Shown here piece after piece: positions 1 through 13,082 of a DNA stretch of 64,000 nt. The DNA is taken from the NCBI RefSeq assembly GCF_004799445.1, contig NZ_SSNA01000062.1, forward strand, positions 1-64,000. Direction: 5' to 3'. Below the pieces are notes generated by a model. It was given only the letters and a program-made list of their open reading frames with translations. It had not been told where the DNA came from and did no database searches. Source of the stretch: Bradyrhizobium sp. Lineage in GTDB: Bacteria; Pseudomonadota; Alphaproteobacteria; Rhizobiales; Xanthobacteraceae. The number at the start of each line of letters is the position of its first letter. Positions within the stretch are counted from its first letter, which is position 1. A program made the translations under genes and the position numbers.

Positions 1-9
1 TGTAGGTCA

Positions 10-32
10 TTGGCATCTTTGACACATGCCAA
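10..32. repeat. Perfect 7-bp inverted repeat with 9-nt spacer
   Basis: TTGGCAT (10-16) is followed nine bases later by its exact reverse complement ATGCCAA (26-32). The size fits a dimeric regulator site or a small hairpin. A second small hairpin (TCCCC/GGGGA, 45-60) follows. No T-tract follows either, so a terminator is unlikely. The gene it would serve lies outside the window or is the small ORF at 214. Confidence 0.3.
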
Positions 33-213
33 CTTTTGAGAATGTCCCCTAATCGGGGGAGACCGAAAGTGGGCGGGCGCAACAGTACCTTCCGCATTGC
101 ACCATTGTTCCAAATCAATTCGTCGCTAGTCGCATAGGGATAGATTTGCTTTCGCTGGCAATCTTACAGATGCGCCGGTGCTTGAACGAATAAAGCAAAT
201 AAGGGAGGGGCCC

Positions 214-333
214 ATGACAACTGCTGGGCAAGCTTTTCTATTTGCCGGCGAAGTGTTTTGTCTCTCGTTCGCCATGATTGCATTGATCTATTTTGCTGAC
301 AGGTTGCGATCTGACTTCTTGGGGAAACCCTAA
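214..333 (+). CDS. Small hydrophobic protein, 39 aa, unknown function
   Basis: A 39-residue ORF begins with ATG at 214, preceded by a strong AGGGAGG Shine-Dalgarno (about 203-209). Residues 6 to 28 are largely hydrophobic (FLFAGEVFCLSFAMIALIYF), followed by a basic, polar tail (RLRSDFLGKP). This is the layout of a single-span inner-membrane microprotein with its C-terminus in the cytoplasm. I do not recognise a family. The ribosome site is the main support; length alone would not be convincing. Confidence 0.5.
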   Translation: MTTAGQAFLFAGEVFCLSFAMIALIYFADRLRSDFLGKP

Positions 334-422
334 AAACGAGCCCTCAAGAGGCGGAGCTATCTGCAGCACGTCGAGCGCGATGCGGGGATCGGTGGCGTCA
401 TGCTCGCGACCTTAGTCATCGA

Positions 423-737
423 TTGATCTTCACAAGCGTTGGCTTCATGGATCCGCTATTCGTCGGAGAGATGACGAAGGCAGTGCTCGAGGCGGAGAAC
501 CAGGACGCGGCGCGGCGCACAGTTGGCAAGGTTCCATCTCCTACGTTCGCCGTACCCGAGAGCTTGCACGCATCGCTGATGGCTCGGCTCAACCGACTTG
601 GTCCGGCTAAGGAGGTGGCGCAGATCGGCGCAGCGATCGCAAGCTTTGAACGCCTGCCGATGTCCGTTGTGGCACTAAAAGGACATGCCGAGGGACCTCG
701 CCTTGGCGCGACTGCCCGACCAGGTCATGTCACCTAG
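423..737 (+). pseudogene. Remnant of adenylate cyclase/AAA-ATPase protein (STAND-type)
   Basis: The 104-residue frame contains DPLFVGEMTKAVLEAE, then VPESLHASLMARLNRLG and AKEVAQIGAAI. From memory, this order (PLFVEE-TK-LE, then SLHxSLMARLDRLxPxKEVAQIGAAIG) is the end of the ATPase module in large class III cyclase/ATPase regulators that are abundant in Bradyrhizobium. The cyclase domain, Walker motifs and the TPR tail are absent. The text becomes unrelated right after AQIGAAI, and the only start is a TTG. It is therefore a decayed internal fragment of a gene that is normally about 1000 residues long, not a functional small protein. Confidence 0.65.
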
Positions 738-742
738 GGCGG

Positions 743-756
743 TTGATCCACATCAA
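743..756 (+). promoter_or_regulatory. FixK/FNR-type binding site
   Basis: TTGAT-CCAC-ATCAA is a perfect match to the FNR/FixK palindrome TTGAT-N4-ATCAA. Its centre (749.5) lies about 92 bases before the ATG of the PRC-barrel gene at 842. A class II activator site centred at -41.5 would place the transcript start near 790 and leave a leader of about 50 bases. In Bradyrhizobium, FixK2 acts at such sites under low oxygen. Confidence 0.7.
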
Positions 757-841
757 TCGCTGATGATCCGATTAATGCAAACATTTTGGTGGGTCTACTG
801 AACGTGAATGTTCGGAGGCGAAGAAGTGCAGGGAGTTGGCC

Positions 842-1177
842 ATGGCTCATACCCTGGTTCCCAGCGATCACGTAGAGACTGCATCGGTCTACGGTCGCGG
901 CGATGAGAAAATCGGCACGATCGAGCGACTGATGCTTGAAAAGAAGAGCGGAACAGTTGCCTACGCGGTCGTGAGATGCGGCGGATTACTCAAAGGTGAG
1001 GTACGCCACTATCCGGTGCCTTGGGATTCGCTGAAGTACGATGTGGCGCGTAAGGCCTACACAACGAACCTAACGTTGGAAGAACTTCGGATCGGCCCAT
1101 CGGAGCTTGACGGCGAGGCTTTCGACTGGGGCGACCGTTCCGCGGTCTATCGCCATCCGCAGTATTGGTCGGTGTAG
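842..1177 (+). CDS. PRC-barrel domain protein
   Basis: The 111-residue protein has a PRC-barrel fold signature: an N-terminal strand pattern ASVYGRGDEKIGTIERLML followed by VAYAVVRCGGLL and HYPVPWDSLKYD. PRC barrels occur in ribosome maturation (RimM), photosynthetic reaction centres and many small stress proteins. The stand-alone short form here has no assigned reaction. ATG at 842 is chosen over the in-frame TTG at 836 because AGGGAG (830-835) is correctly spaced from the ATG. The gene stands alone downstream of a FixK/FNR box, so microoxic induction is likely. Charged C-terminal residues (DWGDRSAVYRHPQYW) are typical of this rhizobial subgroup as I remember it. Confidence 0.8.
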   Translation: MAHTLVPSDHVETASVYGRGDEKIGTIERLMLEKKSGTVAYAVVRCGGLLKGEVRHYPVPWDSLKYDVARKAYTTNLTLEELRIGPSELDGEAFDWGDRSAVYRHPQYWSV

Positions 1178-1337
1178 AGCAGCCGACCTGCCGCGAGTAT
1201 ATGCTACCGCCGGTAAGAAGCTGGTCGTGGTGCAGGCGGCGGCCAAAATACAGCGAGCGCATAGATCACTTCTGCTTTTGGCACATCGCGTCGTTTCATT
1301 GCCTCACGGGAGTTTTGCCGCTATCGGGGGACGCGCC

Positions 1338-2801
1338 CTAGCTCAGCGGCACGCTCTGCGCATGCCTGAAGATGTTCTTCGGATCGAACTGTGCCTTGAG
1401 GTTCGTCAGCCGCGGCAGGTTACCGCCCCAATAGGCTTTGGCGTAGCCATCCCCGAGATCGAGATCGCAATAGTTCACGTAGCATCCACCGGAAACGAAC
1501 GGCCGCATCGACGCATATAGCGTCCGCATCGCCACGATGTTGGCGGCCGAAGCGCTCGCACTGGGCCACTCCTTGACGTACTGGATCGAGTATCTGGTAT
1601 TGCCCCGGTGCACGAAGGCCGTCGCGTCGGAAGCCACCTTGTTGATCGCGCCGCCATAGCTGTCGCATAGCGCCGCGATCGCCACCGGTGATTTCTGCAG
1701 GCCATCCAGCAAGGTCAGAATTCCCTGATCGGACATGGGATCGGTCACGTAATCGGATTTTCCCTTCATGAAAGCGGTGTCAGGACCGCCGCCGTTGAAG
1801 ATGTTGGCCGCCTTGTCGAACGTCATCGTGCTGGTGCTTAGAGTCTCTGCCGGACCGGCCAGGGTCTGAAGGCGCTTCAGTTCGACCCTCAGCCTGGTTT
1901 CGGATGCGACCGACAGCCCGGCGACATGCAGGGTCATCAATCCCCCCTTCCCCTTTGTCAGGTGAAGCGTGCAGGTGATCGACGGCGACAAATCCTCCAG
2001 CCACTCCTGCCATGCCCGCACGATCTTCACCCCTTGCGCGACCGGCTTGTTCCAGGTGATCGCGAATTTGGCGACCATGTTGACGGCGCTGGTGCGAAAG
2101 TTGAAGTTCGTCACGACGCCGAAGCTGCCGTTGCCGCCGCCGCGCAGCGCCCAGAACAGATCGGGATTTTCCTGTTCGCTTACGTTGAGAATCTTGCCGG
2201 CAGCATCGATCACCTCCATCGACAGGATGCTGTCGCAGGCAAGGCCGAAGGGGCGCCCGAGCAGTCCAAAGCCGCCGCCCAGCGAATGGCCGGCGACCCC
2301 CACGGGAAAACAGGTTCCCGCCGGTATCGCCAGATCGCTGGGGGCGAGCTTGCCGTAAGCCGATCCGAGCGACGCGCCGGAGCCGATCGACACCGACTTC
2401 TTGTCGGCCGAGAGCTTGATCGCGGTCATGCCGCGAACATCGATCACCAGATCGGGACTCTGCGAAAACCCCTCATAAGAATGACCGCCCGAGCGGATGG
2501 CGAAGCCAATTCCGTTGTCGGTGGCCCAGCGGATCGTGGCGCCGACCGACGCGGCGCTGGCGGCGACCACCCGCACCTGCGGCGAGATTTGCGTCCGCGC
2601 GTTGTAGGATGTGTCGAAGCCTGTGGAAGCCTTGTCGCCATGACGCAGCAGCTTGTCTTTTTTCGGATCGAGCGACGCCTGCAGCGCCGCGATCGGCAAA
2701 CCCGTTGCAGCCTCGGCCTGACGGACCGAAAGCAGCGAACCGCCAACGATCAGGTACGCCGATAGACCACCCGAGCCCTTTAGGAAATCACGCCTTTCCA
2801 T
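1338..2801 (-). CDS. Tat-exported FAD-linked oxidase, berberine-bridge family
   Basis: A 487-residue flavoprotein of the VAO/PCMH class. The N-terminus is a twin-arginine leader (MERRDFLKG) with a hydrophobic core, so the folded holoenzyme should be exported by the TatABC system that is also in this window. RSGGHSYEG carries His107 and GTCFPVGVAGHSLGGGFG carries Cys164, the two residues that in BBE-type oxidases bind FAD by a double covalent link. The C-terminus (YVNYCDLDL...YWGGNLPRLTNLKAQFDPKNIFRHAQSVP) is the BBE domain. Members oxidise sugars, oligosaccharides or alkaloids with O2; the substrate here is unknown. It follows the CBM9-like gene after 18 bases with a good SD (GGAAGGAAACGAG), so the two are co-transcribed. 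Confidence 0.9.
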   Translation of the reverse strand: MERRDFLKGSGGLSAYLIVGGSLLSVRQAEAATGLPIAALQASLDPKKDKLLRHGDKASTGFDTSYNARTQISPQVRVVAASAASVGATIRWATDNGIGFAIRSGGHSYEGFSQSPDLVIDVRGMTAIKLSADKKSVSIGSGASLGSAYGKLAPSDLAIPAGTCFPVGVAGHSLGGGFGLLGRPFGLACDSILSMEVIDAAGKILNVSEQENPDLFWALRGGGNGSFGVVTNFNFRTSAVNMVAKFAITWNKPVAQGVKIVRAWQEWLEDLSPSITCTLHLTKGKGGLMTLHVAGLSVASETRLRVELKRLQTLAGPAETLSTSTMTFDKAANIFNGGGPDTAFMKGKSDYVTDPMSDQGILTLLDGLQKSPVAIAALCDSYGGAINKVASDATAFVHRGNTRYSIQYVKEWPSASASAANIVAMRTLYASMRPFVSGGCYVNYCDLDLGDGYAKAYWGGNLPRLTNLKAQFDPKNIFRHAQSVPLS

Positions 2802-2819
2802 CTCGTTTCCTTCCCAACG

Positions 2820-3392
2820 CTATTCACATTGCAGTAGCGGCTGAAAAAACTGTGGCTGATGAAAGTCGGGCTTTTTGGCCTTCGGCAGGAACGAACTCCA
2901 ATAGCTGCGGGGAGCGCGCCCGAGAATGGAATAGAAATTTCCTCTGACCGCGTTGGGATCGCCGTTCCAGCCGAGGGACTTGAGCGGAATCTTCAATTCC
3001 GCGCTCCACCCGCGCGGTACGACGGTCGCTGTGGACATCAGACCGAGATCGACGCCTTCCTGATGCAGGGTGCGACCGACGATCCTCACCTGAAAAGTTT
3101 GATTGAACGGCGATACTTCGAACTCAAAATACGGAAATCCGGTTTCCGAAAACGTCACGAACAACTCCACGACGTCAAACATATATGGATGTTGTTGAGG
3201 ACCGAGACTCTTTCTGGCGTTCAGTGACGGCGACGACACCGAGTAGCCAACGGTCAGGATATCGTCCGCAAGCGCGGCTTTTGCCTGAACGGGCTGTTTG
3301 AGAACCGACCGCGCCGGCGTGACCAGCGACAGCTCACAGGCCAGCGCACCCGGAGCGGTCAGCAGGATCGCAACAACGAGAAGGAGCTTCAT
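2820..3392 (-). CDS. Exported CBM9-like (DOMON-related) domain protein
   Basis: 190 residues with a cleavable Sec-type signal (MKLLLVVAILLTAPGALAC). The mature part reads like a carbohydrate-binding module 9-like domain: VVELFVTF...YFEFEVSPFNQ in the middle, then WSAELKIPLKSLGW, RGNFYSILG and a final FHQPQFFQPL. In the family the equivalents are DxVE(L/V)FL, YxEFExxP, WxxExxIPxxxL and FHxPxxFGxL. Such domains bind sugars, heme or metals in secreted enzymes. No catalytic residues are evident. It is the first gene of a two-gene unit with the FAD oxidase downstream, suggesting it presents a ligand or substrate to that enzyme. The family call is from motif memory and should be taken as probable. 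Confidence 0.7.
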   Translation of the reverse strand: MKLLLVVAILLTAPGALACELSLVTPARSVLKQPVQAKAALADDILTVGYSVSSPSLNARKSLGPQQHPYMFDVVELFVTFSETGFPYFEFEVSPFNQTFQVRIVGRTLHQEGVDLGLMSTATVVPRGWSAELKIPLKSLGWNGDPNAVRGNFYSILGRAPRSYWSSFLPKAKKPDFHQPQFFQPLLQCE

Positions 3393-3522
3393 GCGACAAA
3401 GCTATCAGATGGTGACGACCGCACCATGCAACTTTTTATAGTCTGAACGGCCCGCACGCGCGCCGCCGGCGGCTTGAAATCGCAGTTGCTCGGTGGATTT
3501 GAAGCGCAGGCTGGGCGGTCGC

Positions 3523-6240
<2,718 letters not shown>

Positions 6241-6465
6241 GGGGGAAATCCGGTCAGTTCTGGTTACGAATCATATAGCGCATCGGGGCCGCCAAAACCA
6301 CCCTTTTGCGGGGCCGCAGAGCGGTTTTTCCCTTCGTTTTTCCAGAGACTTAGGAGGCTGGGCGGATGCCTTCTTGCGATCGCGAAACCGCGCCGGGAAC
6401 CAGTTCGGCAGCGCCGGTTCTCCAGCGCCGCATTGGGCCTGGAAATAGGCCTGCCAAAGAGAGGC

Positions 6466-6879
6466 CTAGGGGCCGAACACAACCGCATGCATGATCCGTC
6501 CCGGGAGCAGCGTGAACAGGCCCGCGATCACCAGGGCGCCGCAGAAGACCGAGATCATGATGCGGCGATGATCCGCGACCCGGTGCTGGTGCGCCCTCCA
6601 TACCGCCAGCGGAACCGTGATCAGCACGAAGATCGAAAGCAGATGGATGGGACTCCACGGACCGACCAGCCGGATCTGATGAATCCAGAACGAACTGACG
6701 GCGACCGACAGCATCAGGCCGACCCAGATCCAGCCCAGCATGCGATGGGGCAAAGTCCCCTTGGGAGCGGCAAGCTGGACGACGCTGATTCCGAATGCGG
6801 CCATCGCCGCGACGGCATGGATGGGAATCGCCGGCGCGGCATCGAGCAACGGCGCGAGACCCATCAGCAGCGCCCCCAA
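6466..6879 (-). CDS. DUF2306-type membrane protein
   Basis: 137 residues with four predicted transmembrane spans (IHAVAAMAAFGISVVQLAA, MLGWIWVGLMLSVAVSSFW, IHLLSIFVLITVPLAVW, ISVFCGALVIAGLFTLLPG). The motif G-x-L-P-H-R-x-L-G-W at the first loop and H-R-x-x-M near the third loop are typical of the DUF2306/predicted membrane family, in which the histidines may bind heme or metal; no reaction is established. It lies between gyrA and ssb on the same strand, with gaps of 225 and 80 bases, and is probably transcribed independently. I see nothing distinct in the gap up to gyrA. Confidence 0.7.
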   Translation of the reverse strand: MGALLMGLAPLLDAAPAIPIHAVAAMAAFGISVVQLAAPKGTLPHRMLGWIWVGLMLSVAVSSFWIHQIRLVGPWSPIHLLSIFVLITVPLAVWRAHQHRVADHRRIMISVFCGALVIAGLFTLLPGRIMHAVVFGP

Positions 6880-6959
6880 CTCGCCTTGTGGAGGTTGTGT
6901 TTTATAAGCGAATTCGGGTTCTTACGAGCCCCTCTCAAGAATTGACTCCAGAACCGGAA

Positions 6960-7457
6960 TCAAAACGGAATGTCATCGTCCATGTCGCTGTTGCGCGCGC
7001 CGGCCGCAACCGCGCGACGTGGCGCGGCACTCGACGGTCCGCTGGCGCCGAAATCGCCGGCCTGATCGTCGGACCCGAAACTGCCGCCGCCGGCACCAGC
7101 GCCGCTGCGACCATCGAGCATGGTCAGGTTCGAGTTGAACCCTTGCAGCACCACCTCGGTCGAATATTTCTCCACGCCGGCCTGGTCGGTCCATTTGCGC
7201 GTCTGCAACTGGCCCTCGATGTAAACCTTGGCGCCCTTCTTCAGATATTGCTCGGCGACCTTGCAAAGACCTTCATTGAAAATGACGACGCGATGCCACT
7301 CGGTCTTCTCCTTGCGCTCGCCGGTGGCCTTGTCACGCCAGCTTTCCGAGGTGGCCACGCTGAGATTGGCGATCGGCCGCCCATCCTGCGTGCGCCGGAT
7401 TTCGGGATCCTTGCCGAGATTTCCGACCAGAATCACCTTGTTCACGCTACCTGCCAT
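6960..7457 (-). CDS. ssb: Single-stranded DNA-binding protein
   Basis: 165 residues. An OB-fold ([17 protein letters not shown]...[38 protein letters not shown]) is followed by a Gly/Ala/Ser-rich disordered tail and the acidic tip DMDDDIPF that docks repair and replication partners. It coats single-stranded DNA in replication, recombination and SOS repair. A GTTC-N7-GTTC LexA box lies about 175 bases upstream of the start. In many alphaproteobacteria ssb and uvrA are direct divergent neighbours; here a porin-like gene sits between them, and both keep their own LexA box. Confidence 0.97.
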   Translation of the reverse strand: MAGSVNKVILVGNLGKDPEIRRTQDGRPIANLSVATSESWRDKATGERKEKTEWHRVVIFNEGLCKVAEQYLKKGAKVYIEGQLQTRKWTDQAGVEKYSTEVVLQGFNSNLTMLDGRSGAGAGGGSFGSDDQAGDFGASGPSSAAPRRAVAAGARNSDMDDDIPF

Positions 7458-7632
7458 CGCCGCTCTCCACTCTCGTCATCACTGGGACTGGTCCAACCCC
7501 AAGCCATCGGCTCAAGGTCCCGGTGACCGCATTGGTCACTTTTGGGACTACCTTGCGCCGACCCTATACGCTCGCCCGCGCCGCAAGCTCCGGGATCGGC
7601 GGTTATCCACATATAGCATTTCATCCCGGAAT

Positions 7633-7647
7633 GTTCCAGTTTTGTTC
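7633..7647. promoter_or_regulatory. LexA (SOS) box upstream of ssb
   Basis: GTTC-CAGTTTT-GTTC fits exactly the alphaproteobacterial LexA operator GTTC-N7-GTTC. It lies in the 471-base gap between ssb (start 7457) and the porin-like gene (start 7929), and is oriented so that it can repress the leftward ssb promoter. The rest of that gap shows no other motif I can support. Confidence 0.7.
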
Positions 7648-7928
7648 CTGGAAAAGAGTACCGGTGGGATCGTGGCCGCGAGCGGTATCGTTTGCCGGGC
7701 TGACCTTCATTCCAAGACCGCGAAAGAGGTTCCCGCGGCCTCCAGAAAAACCTTACAATTCATCCACTTCCAGAAATCCCACTTGGCCCCAGAGTGTTGC
7801 ATTTCGGAGACGGCTTTTGTTCCCCACTGCCGTTATGGTTGATTCTGAAACCTGATCGCAGGGCGATCGCAGGTGGGGCAAAACGCTTCGACGTCATACG
7901 AAGCGAACAAGAGGCCGGAGAGAACGGG

Positions 7929-8678
7929 ATGAAGAGGTTCTTGCTGGGTGTCGTTGGTGTGGTGGCGATGGGTATCGCCGCGCCCGCGCTTGCTGCCGAT
8001 CTTCCGGCGCAGACCTATAGCAAGGCGCCGGTGATGATTCCGGCCGCGTATGATTGGAGCGGCGTTTACGTCGGCATCAACGGTGGCTGGGGTAGCGAGC
8101 GTCGCTGCTTCGATTCGGTTACGGCTGCGGGCATCTTCATTGCGGCCGACGGATGCCATACCACCTCAGGCGCCGTCGCCGGTGGTCAAATCGGTTATCG
8201 CTTCCAAACCGGCTCCTGGGTGTATGGTCTGGAATTCCAGGGTGATTGGGCCAATCTCAGCGGCAGCAATGTCAGCGTCCTTAATCCCCCCACCGTCAAT
8301 CGGTCGCGGATGGATGCGTTCGGTCTGTTTACCGGACAGATTGGTTACTCCTGGAATACCGCCCTGCTCTATCTGAAGGGCGGCGCGGCCGTCGTCGCCG
8401 ATCGCAATGATCTGCTCACTGGCGGCGTCGTCGTTGCAACGTCATCGGGCGACAATCGCTGGGGCGGCACGGTCGGAACCGGACTCGAATTCAGCTTTGC
8501 GCCGAACTGGTCGGCAGCGCTTGAATACGACCATCTGTTCATCGCCAATAACAACACCAACTTCACCACTCTCGCCAACGCTACGTTGGTGAGTTCCGAC
8601 CGCATTCGCGGCGATGCCGATCTCGTCACGGTCCGCGTCAACTATCGCTGGGGCGGCCCGGTGGTCGCGAAATACTGA
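7929..8678 (+). CDS. Outer membrane beta-barrel protein, Omp25/31 family
   Basis: 249 residues. A signal peptide (MKRFLLGVVGVVAMGIAAPALA) ends with an Ala-x-Ala cleavage site followed by ADLP, standard for rhizobial Omp31-like proteins. The mature chain has alternating strands starting YDWSGVYVGINGGWG, GQIGYRFQTGSWVYGLEFQGDW, and ends VTVRVNYRWGGPVVAKY, the conserved last strand. These proteins form an 8-strand barrel in the outer membrane; a pore or structural role is assumed. ATG 7929 is chosen because the upstream in-frame extension has no signal sequence and the SD-like GAGAACGGG precedes it. A strong terminator follows at 8710. It is inserted between ssb and uvrA. Confidence 0.93.
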   Translation: MKRFLLGVVGVVAMGIAAPALAADLPAQTYSKAPVMIPAAYDWSGVYVGINGGWGSERRCFDSVTAAGIFIAADGCHTTSGAVAGGQIGYRFQTGSWVYGLEFQGDWANLSGSNVSVLNPPTVNRSRMDAFGLFTGQIGYSWNTALLYLKGGAAVVADRNDLLTGGVVVATSSGDNRWGGTVGTGLEFSFAPNWSAALEYDHLFIANNNTNFTTLANATLVSSDRIRGDADLVTVRVNYRWGGPVVAKY

Positions 8679-8709
8679 TCGCGGTCCGAGCGTCTCGACT
8701 TAGCTAAAG

Positions 8710-8735
8710 AAGGCCGGCTTCGCGCCGGCCTTTTT
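8710..8735 (+). terminator. Rho-independent terminator after the Omp31-like gene
   Basis: The stem GGCCGGC (8712-8718) pairs with GCCGGCC (8724-8730) around the loop TTCGC, with flanking A-T pairs and a TTTTT run directly after. It lies 34 bases beyond the stop of the porin-like gene and would insulate uvrA from it. Confidence 0.9.
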
Positions 8736-8834
8736 GCTGGCGTCGATACGGCGCTACTGCCTGCTGCCGCCATTGCAACCTGGTTCCGCAACAAACCGTT
8801 GACGGTTTGCACGGAGCACTGGAAATCCTCTCTC

Positions 8835-8849
8835 GTTCTTCCTATGTTC
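8835..8849. promoter_or_regulatory. LexA (SOS) box upstream of uvrA
   Basis: GTTC-TTCCTAT-GTTC fits the alphaproteobacterial LexA consensus exactly and ends 90 bases before the uvrA start at 8939. uvrA is a classic SOS gene, which supports the call. Confidence 0.8.
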
Positions 8850-8938
8850 CGAGCGAACCCATTGGCGTCCGATCCCGGTATTCCCGGCGATGCGCGCGTC
8901 CTTAAAGCCGCGCGCCCGACGCGCCTGGAAATATCGCT

Positions 8939-12037
<3,099 letters not shown>

Positions 12038-12234
12038 GCTATGAAGGAGTGGAGATTTGTTTGCTCCAGTCATGAAGCGCTAACTCGCCTTCTCCATCGC
12101 CTTCCGCTCCGGCCGCAACCCCGTCCTCACCCGCGACATCACCCTCGCCCGCCCCCACCGGTCAGACTCATGCCACCCCACCGGCTGGCGAGCCGGCGCA
12201 AGGCCCGTCGGCGAGCGAGGCTGCCGATCGCGCG

Positions 12235-12468
12235 GTGGCATTCGACCAATGCGTCAATATTCTCGATCCGCTGCGGCAGATTTCGGCGAGCCAGGCAGTC
12301 GATCTGGACCGGCTCAGGCTGATGAAGGAATACGCCCAGGATGCGCACGAACATCGCCAGGCCTTCCGGTCGTTCTGGCTGCAGGCGGCCCAACTGGTTC
12401 TTTTGAATCTGTTGCTGCCGCTGCTGACCGCTTTATTGGGCTATATCTTCGGCTCCCGCGAACATTAG
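12235..12468 (+). CDS. Small tail-anchored membrane protein, possibly 5'-truncated
   Basis: The 77-residue frame from GTG 12235 reads as a charged helical segment (LRLMKEYAQDAHEHRQAF) and a C-terminal membrane span (LVLLNLLLPLLTALLGYIFGS). I do not recognise a family. The same frame stays open upstream to a stop near 12073 and encodes a Pro/Ser/Thr/Ala-rich linker with no ATG, GTG or TTG before 12235. This suggests that the gene once had a longer N-terminus that was lost or put out of frame. It starts 197 bases after uvrA. Low SD support. It could also be a relic. Confidence 0.45.
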   Translation: MAFDQCVNILDPLRQISASQAVDLDRLRLMKEYAQDAHEHRQAFRSFWLQAAQLVLLNLLLPLLTALLGYIFGSREH

Positions 12469-12637
12469 CGCGACCCGCGCGCTCGCGTCATCCTGCCCCG
12501 GGGCCCATCATCAATAGCCGGGTATTCGGATACGCCATCAACATTCGCCAATGCGAGACCGTGAGAACCGCCCGGCGACCGTTAGCGTCGGCGGCGTCGG
12601 GAGGCGGCCATTGGGTTTTTACTGAACCGATCCGATG

Positions 12638-12653
12638 TGTGATCGAGTTCACA
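12638..12653. promoter_or_regulatory. CRP-like palindrome
   Basis: TGTGA-TCGAGT-TCACA is a perfect TGTGA-N6-TCACA palindrome, the site type bound by cAMP receptor proteins (Clr in rhizobia). It lies 144 bases before the small membrane ORF at 12797. The rest of the 12469-12796 gap holds nothing else I can support. A chance match is possible. Confidence 0.35.
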
Positions 12654-12796
12654 GACCCGACCGGGAATCGCCGGTAACGTTAAGCGGTTAGGTTGACCTG
12701 CGACAAATTTGCCGCCCGGTGAACCGTCGCGATCGAAATCGTGACTAATGGGAATGACAGGGAACGGACGGTGCTGACGTGACGACGTACGAGGCC

Positions 12797-12973
12797 ATGA
12801 CAACAGCTCAAGGGACAAAAATCCACGATCGGGACCAGCCGGCTCCGCGATCATCCCTGACGGATCACGCGCTGCTGACGTTCTATATTGTTGTCGTCGC
12901 CGTTTCCATGGGCGGATGGCTTTGGTTTTTGGGCTCGGTGTCCTGGCGTCTCGCCAGCTGGGCCATGCACTGA
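12797..12973 (+). CDS. Small single-span membrane protein, unknown
   Basis: 58 residues from ATG 12797 (an in-frame GTG at 12779 would add six). A polar N-terminus (MTTAQGTKIHDRDQPAPRSS) is followed by a hydrophobic span (LLTFYIVVVAVSMGGWLWFLG) and a short amphipathic end rich in Trp (WRLASWAMH). GAGG sits three to six bases before the ATG, a weak SD. There is no family I recognise; the high membrane propensity and clean polar/apolar layout make it plausible. The next gene converges on it. Confidence 0.4.
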   Translation: MTTAQGTKIHDRDQPAPRSSLTDHALLTFYIVVVAVSMGGWLWFLGSVSWRLASWAMH

Positions 12974-13082
12974 CCGTCAGCCGGTTCGCAGGGCTACAGA
13001 ACCGCATGCCGCCTCTTCTCTCGACGCACGCATAAACTGCAATACGCATGCAACTCGTCCTCCTGCGCTCGGGCGATCTCCA

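Noticed and set aside
12041-12322. 93-residue ORF directly after uvrA
   Set aside because: It overlaps the better frame (membrane ORF at 12235), is Arg/His/Pro-rich, and reads as a shadow.
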